The position numbers and the translations under genes were made by a program. This document shows positions 59,889 through 64,000 of a DNA stretch of 64,000 nucleotides, one piece after another. Source of the stretch: CAYJIX01 sp964370375. GTDB lineage: Bacteria; Desulfobacterota; Desulfovibrionia; Desulfovibrionales; Desulfovibrionaceae. Below the pieces are notes generated by a model, which did not search any database, was not told the DNA's origin, and worked only from the letters and a program-made list of their open reading frames with translations. The DNA lies in the NCBI GenBank assembly GCA_964370375.1, contig CAYJIX010000005.1, forward strand, positions 1 through 64,000, in the 5' to 3' direction. The stretch's first letter is position 1, and every line of letters begins with the position of its first letter.

Positions 59889-61305
59889 TACCCCTCCTAA
59901 AAAGCCTGCTAAAATCGGTCGTGTGGACATGCCTTGTCAGCCAGCTGACGTCAGGGCTCGTAATTTTCATGAAGTGGCCCTTGGCTATAGCTTAGATGAG
60001 GCCAAACTTGAGGCCTCACGCTGTATCCAGTGCAAAAAACCGCGTTGCGTTGCCGGTTGCCCTGTGGAAGTGTGTATTCCCGAATTTATTGGCGAAGTTG
60101 CTAATGGCAATATTGCAGAAGCCTATCGTATTCTTAAAACAACCAACAGCTTGCCTGCTGTATGCGGTAGGGTGTGCCCCCAAGAAAACCAATGCGAAGG
60201 GGAATGTATTTTAGGCAAAAAGGGCGAACCTGTCGCCATTGGTCGCCTTGAACGCTTTGTGGCAGACCATGCCATTGGTGGTTTTTGCGAAGGTTTGACC
60301 GACGATAACACTTGTGCCATTGTCGATCCTAATCTTAAAGTAGCCTGTTTGGGTTCCGGCCCTGCCTCCATCACTGCGGCAGGATACCTTGCCGCCAAAG
60401 GCATTAAAGTTACGGTTTTTGAAGCGTTGCATGAGCCTGGCGGCGTTCTTATTTATGGTATTCCGGCCTTTCGTTTGCCAAAAGATATTGTGGCAGCCGA
60501 ACTTGACGGCTTGCGCCAGCACGAGGTTGAGTTTCGCACCAACTGGGTAGGCGGCAGGACTGTTTCTGTTGAACAACTTTTTGCAGAAGGTTATAAGGCC
60601 GTATTTATTGGTGTGGGCGCAGGCTTGCCGCAATTTTTGAACATCCCTGGTGAAAACCATATTGGTATTTTTTCAGCCAATGAATACCTTACCCGTGTCA
60701 ACCTTGGCAGGGCTTTTAACTTTCCAGAATATGACACACCGGTTTTCCCCGGACGCCATGCAACCATTTTTGGAGCAGGGAACGTTGCCATGGATGCTGC
60801 CCGAACAGCCATGCGTTTGGGCGCAGAATCTGTGCGTATTGTTTATCGCCGTACCAAGGCAGAAATGCCGGCACGTCATGAAGAAATCGAACACGCCCTT
60901 GAAGAGGGCATTGAGCTTATGGAATTATGCGCTCCTTTACAGTTCAATGCTGACGAGCGCGGCTATTTACAGTCTGTCACCTTGCAACGTATGGAGCTTG
61001 GCGAGGCAGACGCTTCAGGGCGCAGACGTCCTGTACCTGTTGCAGGGTCAGAATTTGAGCACATCACAGATTTGGCTGTGGTGGCTGTAGGCACAGGTTC
61101 CAACCCCATTTTGTTAGAAGCGACCAAGGGACTTACCCTGAACAAATGGGGCTATATTGAGGTAGACGAAGCCACAGGCGAAACCTCCATCCCCAATGTG
61201 TTTGCCGGCGGCGATATTGTTACCGGTGCAGCCACTGTTATTTTAGCCATGGGCGCAGGAAGAAAAGCTGCGCAAGAAATTGCAAAACGTTTGCTTGACG
61301 AATAA
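59875..61305 (+). CDS. nfnB: NfnB subunit (glutamate-synthase-small-subunit-like, NADPH/FAD/[4Fe-4S])
   Basis: The 476-residue protein starts MTQSNTPPKKPAKIGRVDMP. Its N-terminal cysteine set (CIQCKKPRCVAGCPVEVCIPEF and CGRVCPQENQCEGEC) binds two [4Fe-4S] clusters. FAD and NADPH domains follow (GSGPASITAAGYLAAKG, GAGNVAMDAARTAMRLG). This is the GltD-like partner of NfnA. Upstream frame extension lies inside nfnA and is rejected. A GC-rich inverted repeat AAGGGCAGG/CCTGCCCTT (61321-61345) follows the stop. Confidence 0.94.
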   Translation: MTQSNTPPKKPAKIGRVDMPCQPADVRARNFHEVALGYSLDEAKLEASRCIQCKKPRCVAGCPVEVCIPEFIGEVANGNIAEAYRILKTTNSLPAVCGRVCPQENQCEGECILGKKGEPVAIGRLERFVADHAIGGFCEGLTDDNTCAIVDPNLKVACLGSGPASITAAGYLAAKGIKVTVFEALHEPGGVLIYGIPAFRLPKDIVAAELDGLRQHEVEFRTNWVGGRTVSVEQLFAEGYKAVFIGVGAGLPQFLNIPGENHIGIFSANEYLTRVNLGRAFNFPEYDTPVFPGRHATIFGAGNVAMDAARTAMRLGAESVRIVYRRTKAEMPARHEEIEHALEEGIELMELCAPLQFNADERGYLQSVTLQRMELGEADASGRRRPVPVAGSEFEHITDLAVVAVGTGSNPILLEATKGLTLNKWGYIEVDEATGETSIPNVFAGGDIVTGAATVILAMGAGRKAAQEIAKRLLDE

Positions 61306-61376
61306 ATGTAGTGTTTGTGCAAGGGCAGGTGCAAAGCCTGCCCTTGAGTACATGAGTTCAAAAGGAAACTATCATT

Positions 61377-62648
61377 ATGAAAAGCAGTTCATGGCATACG
61401 GTCTACCAATCGATCAACCAAGAAACCTTGCGTATGATCTTATTATGGATACTGCTTTTAACCATTACGTGTTTTCCTCTTGGCAGGTTCTTTCAGACCG
61501 TGGGACCTGTTGTTGGGGGGATAGGTCTTTTCATCTATTATTTGGCATATTGGCGTAACAGCACGCTCCGCCATCTTCCTATAGCTTGGGTCTTTATCCC
61601 TTTTTTTGTGGGAATTGTCTTACAAATAGTGTTGTCGAAATGGATAAACGTAAGCTGGGAATCTGTTTCGCCAAACTTGTACCGCGGATACCTTCTCTTA
61701 TTTATAGCGCTTGAGGCTGTACGCAAAGAACGCGATTTTGCCTACCTTGCCGTGGCCTTTGCCATTTCTTGCTTGTATATGGGCCTTGATGGCATGTGGC
61801 AATGGCATACGGGTTTTTCTTTTATCAAAGGTGAATCCATCCAAGGGATTGAAGTTGGCTTGCCAAGGCTTACAGGATCTTTTGGTGGTTTTTTTGTGGG
61901 CGATTACATGGCCCTTACTTTGCTGCCTTCCTTTGCCCTATGGTACGTATTGCCCGTGCGTAAGCTTTGGGGACGGGCTCTGTTATTGGCTCTTTTGTTA
62001 AGTCCCGGGTTCTTTCTTTGGGGCGGTGCTCAAGCTCGTGCTGGGTACTTGGCCTTGGTTGGGGGGCTTTACGTTCTTATGGCTTTTATATTGTTTCGTC
62101 CGCGCGTTATAAGCATAGCTTTACCAGTCCTTGCAGGCATTGGCGTGCTTTTTTTTGGGCCTTCAAGGGTATCATTGGAAACAGCCATGCAGGATGGGCG
62201 ATTTGCTATCTGGCAGAAAGCTTGGAACGTGTTTTTGGATTCTCCGTGGATAGGATTTGGGGGAGATGCCTTTACACAAGCCTTACAATTTTTGGGGTAT
62301 CCTCATATGGAAGGATCCGTTGAAATCGCGCATCCGCATAACATCTATTTGCAGTGGTTAGCAGAAGGCGGTGTTATTACCTTTACACTCTTTATGCTTT
62401 TTTTTGGCATAATTTGCTTGTGGAGTTTTTTTAGGATCATAAAAGGTGTTCAACAAGAGCAGCTTGGGATAGTTACAGGGCAAGCTTGGCGGTGCACAGC
62501 GTTTTTTTGGTCAGGGTTCTTGGGCTATCTTATAATCGGCCTGGTGGGGCATGATTTTTATGACACGCGTTTTGTGCCATCTTGCATGATACTGATAGGC
62601 ATAACCTTGGCTGGTTGTGTACATAATACAGCGCTGCAACGAAGCTAG
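61377..62648 (+). CDS. O-antigen ligase/polymerase-like membrane protein (WaaL/Wzy family)
   Basis: The 423-residue inner-membrane protein has about eleven helices. It shows the Wzy_C features: QARAGYLAL at the start of a periplasmic loop, and HPHNIYLQWLAEGG with the conserved His and the Gln/Trp. Ligases of this family join undecaprenyl-linked O-antigen to lipid A-core. AAAAGGAA precedes the ATG. The next gene, a glycosyltransferase, starts 8 bp later, indicating an LPS core operon. Confidence 0.85.
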   Translation: MKSSSWHTVYQSINQETLRMILLWILLLTITCFPLGRFFQTVGPVVGGIGLFIYYLAYWRNSTLRHLPIAWVFIPFFVGIVLQIVLSKWINVSWESVSPNLYRGYLLLFIALEAVRKERDFAYLAVAFAISCLYMGLDGMWQWHTGFSFIKGESIQGIEVGLPRLTGSFGGFFVGDYMALTLLPSFALWYVLPVRKLWGRALLLALLLSPGFFLWGGAQARAGYLALVGGLYVLMAFILFRPRVISIALPVLAGIGVLFFGPSRVSLETAMQDGRFAIWQKAWNVFLDSPWIGFGGDAFTQALQFLGYPHMEGSVEIAHPHNIYLQWLAEGGVITFTLFMLFFGIICLWSFFRIIKGVQQEQLGIVTGQAWRCTAFFWSGFLGYLIIGLVGHDFYDTRFVPSCMILIGITLAGCVHNTALQRS

Positions 62649-62656
62649 GCAAAAGT

Positions 62657-63787
62657 ATGGAACATTACCGTAAACCTGTGCTTGTGACTGTCACCAATGA
62701 ACTTGGTGTGGGAGGAGTGCAAATGCTCCTTGCACGGGTTTTGCCGCTCCTTACGCAGTTTTATGAAGTGCATTGCGTGTGCTATAGGGCCAAAGGAATT
62801 TTGTTTGACAGTCTGCCAGAACAAGGCGTGCAAACACATTTTATACCCAGCCATGGGCGTTTTAATGTGCGCACGTTATGGAAATACGCTCGTTTTTTTC
62901 GTTCAGTGCAGGCTGATATTGTGCATGCGCACAGCCATACAGGCAATGTTTTTGCGATTTTGGCAGCAACCTTGGCCCGTGTTCCGGTAAAAATAGGGCA
63001 CATCCACACGGGCTTGCACTTTTTTGGTTCTTCAGCGTTTAGGCGGCGCAGGCAAGCCTTTGAAGAAAGCATGGTCTTGCGGCTTTGTAATGCCAAGATG
63101 CTGGTTATTTCAAAGGACATGCTGGATTTTGGCAAGCGCACGCTCTCTCTGCCTGATTCTGCCTTTGAGCTTGTGCATAACGGCGTTGTGCTGCCGACGT
63201 TTTATGAAAACGTGGCAGAACGTACACAAACCCTTCGCACCACATACAATTTGACAGAGCATGAGCGTATTTTTGGTTTTGTAGGGCGACTTGAGCCCAT
63301 AAAAGGTTTGGACTTTTTATTGGATCAGGTGGAGGCTTGGCAGGTTGCAGGTGAAAAGTTCACGCTTTTTATCCTTGGCAGTGGCAATGCCGAGTGTACA
63401 AAAAAATGGCAAGAGCGCGCCGCACGTATTGGCGACGGTAAACGCGTGGTGTGGCTTGGGGTGCAAAAGGATGTGTACAGTTGGTACCCCTGTTTTGACC
63501 TTTTTCTTTTCACTTCTTTGCCTAAGGTAGAAGGCATGGGCATGGTCATGGTTGAAGCGGCGTTTCATGGGCTGCCAATACTTGTACGGCGTATCGGAAC
63601 AGCTGAAGAGGTTCACGAATATTATGATCGTATGACGTTTTTTGACGATCATGACAGCCCACATGAGGCGCTACAAGCAGCCCTGAGCAACGGGCCTGAT
63701 ACGAGCCGTCGCATAGAGCATTTTTCCATAGAAGCCATGGCTGAGCGATTGCGCAATCTTTATGATGGTTTATTAGCAGGCTGTTGA
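62657..63787 (+). CDS. Glycosyltransferase family 4
   Basis: The GT-B enzyme has an N-terminal GVGGVQMLLARVLPLL acceptor loop, FVGRLEPIKGLDFLL opening the donor domain, and the EX7E motif in KVEGMGMVMVEAAFHGLPILV. It probably extends LPS core or surface glycan together with the ligase upstream. Its last codons GCA GGC TGT TGA lie in the terminal repeat of the short inverted-repeat element, so the stop is supplied by that element and the native end may have been a little different. Size 376 is normal. Confidence 0.9.
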   Translation: MEHYRKPVLVTVTNELGVGGVQMLLARVLPLLTQFYEVHCVCYRAKGILFDSLPEQGVQTHFIPSHGRFNVRTLWKYARFFRSVQADIVHAHSHTGNVFAILAATLARVPVKIGHIHTGLHFFGSSAFRRRRQAFEESMVLRLCNAKMLVISKDMLDFGKRTLSLPDSAFELVHNGVVLPTFYENVAERTQTLRTTYNLTEHERIFGFVGRLEPIKGLDFLLDQVEAWQVAGEKFTLFILGSGNAECTKKWQERAARIGDGKRVVWLGVQKDVYSWYPCFDLFLFTSLPKVEGMGMVMVEAAFHGLPILVRRIGTAEEVHEYYDRMTFFDDHDSPHEALQAALSNGPDTSRRIEHFSIEAMAERLRNLYDGLLAGC

Positions 63788-64000
63788 AAAAGTGCAATCG
63801 CTCTACTCTCTATATCCGTAACACTCGTTCCTCGTGTACGGCTACCCCGCTTTGCGGGGCCCTTTCGGGTAGGTGCGTTGTCAGAGTCCTTTTTTCTTGT
63901 TGCATGGACCATAGCCGGCTGTCTATTTGCGTACTTGCTCATGCTTTGCAAACGCAAACGGCTACGCCGCCCTTTGGGTAGCAAAAGTCCTATGCTTCCT
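63776..64000 (+). mobile_element. Short inverted-repeat element, copy 4, truncated by the window end
   Basis: It begins GCAGGCTGTTGAAAAAGTGC and contains, from about 63895 to 64000, a stretch nearly identical to copy 2 (TTGCATGGACCATAGCC ... CCTATGCTTCCT). Between them an extra 90 bp includes CGGCTACCCCGC-ttt-GCGGGGCCC, a variant of the same CGGCTACGCCGCCC module found later, so an internal duplication is likely. The right end is outside the window. Confidence 0.75.

Noticed and set aside
1..64000. CRISPR arrays, prophage or toxin-antitoxin modules
   Set aside because: I saw no regularly spaced direct repeats, phage structural genes or recognisable toxin-antitoxin pairs in the window.

Overview
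The window reads as chromosome of a gut-type or otherwise anaerobic member of the Desulfovibrionales (Desulfovibrionaceae/Lawsonia/Bilophila side). This is inferred from gene content and moderate-to-low GC: a DUF465-ilvB-ilvN-ilvC block, a two-gene NfnAB electron-bifurcating transhydrogenase, LPS genes (waaA, a waaL-like ligase, several glycosyltransferases), a BioMNY-type transporter and several likely sigma-54 promoters. It is a draft scaffold with three runs of N (38389-38398, 51890-51989, 54503-54602).

Layout. 1-8.6 kb: tRNA-Arg(CCT), then on the minus strand rimO, a YdjM-like membrane protein, dnaJ, rpoZ, a 1173-residue hybrid histidine kinase with six tandem PAS repeats, and an AT-rich glycosyltransferase. 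8.9-13.2 kb: a membrane diguanylate cyclase, an unrecognised 278-residue protein coupled to a HAD phosphatase, and YggT. 13.6-17.4 kb: DUF465-ilvB-ilvN-ilvC, with short Leu-rich leader ORFs before ilvN and before ilvC that look like attenuators. 17.4-32 kb is mostly housekeeping and accessory genes: iadA, a hotdog thioesterase, the biotin transporter, a glycosyltransferase, a fused YjiH/YjiG-type membrane protein, pyrKD, an HD protein-ddl-waaA operon, and eamA-ygiQ. 32.3-35 kb: argD, dut and thiE, interspersed with copies of a short inverted-repeat element.

35-48 kb is the most distinctive region, a catabolic island. A GntR/FadR regulator is divergent from an M29/NicX-like enzyme gene and a tripartite tricarboxylate transporter (tctC-tctB-tctA). 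Convergent to these are an HMG-CoA-lyase-family gene and a class III CoA-transferase gene. A sigma-54 activator with a PrpR-type sensor domain follows, then a DASS/SLC13 carboxylate transporter and a metal-dependent amidohydrolase. Two sigma-54 promoters face away from the activator gene, one towards each flanking operon, and each has upstream sites sharing the same 12-mer. I infer one regulon for uptake and CoA-dependent cleavage of an unidentified hydroxy-di- or tricarboxylate, or an amide derivative of one.

48-64 kb: polA; a sigma-54-preceded acidic/coiled-coil repeat protein and a VKOR-thioredoxin-like membrane protein; a ZraP-like metal-response protein under its own sigma-54 promoter; GDP-L-fucose synthase; an M16 protease; nfnAB; a waaL-like ligase and a glycosyltransferase.

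A family of small non-coding inverted-repeat elements (four copies seen, ends GCAGGC[T/A]GTTgAAAAAG) runs through the window. In two genes the terminal repeat supplies the last residues and the stop codon.
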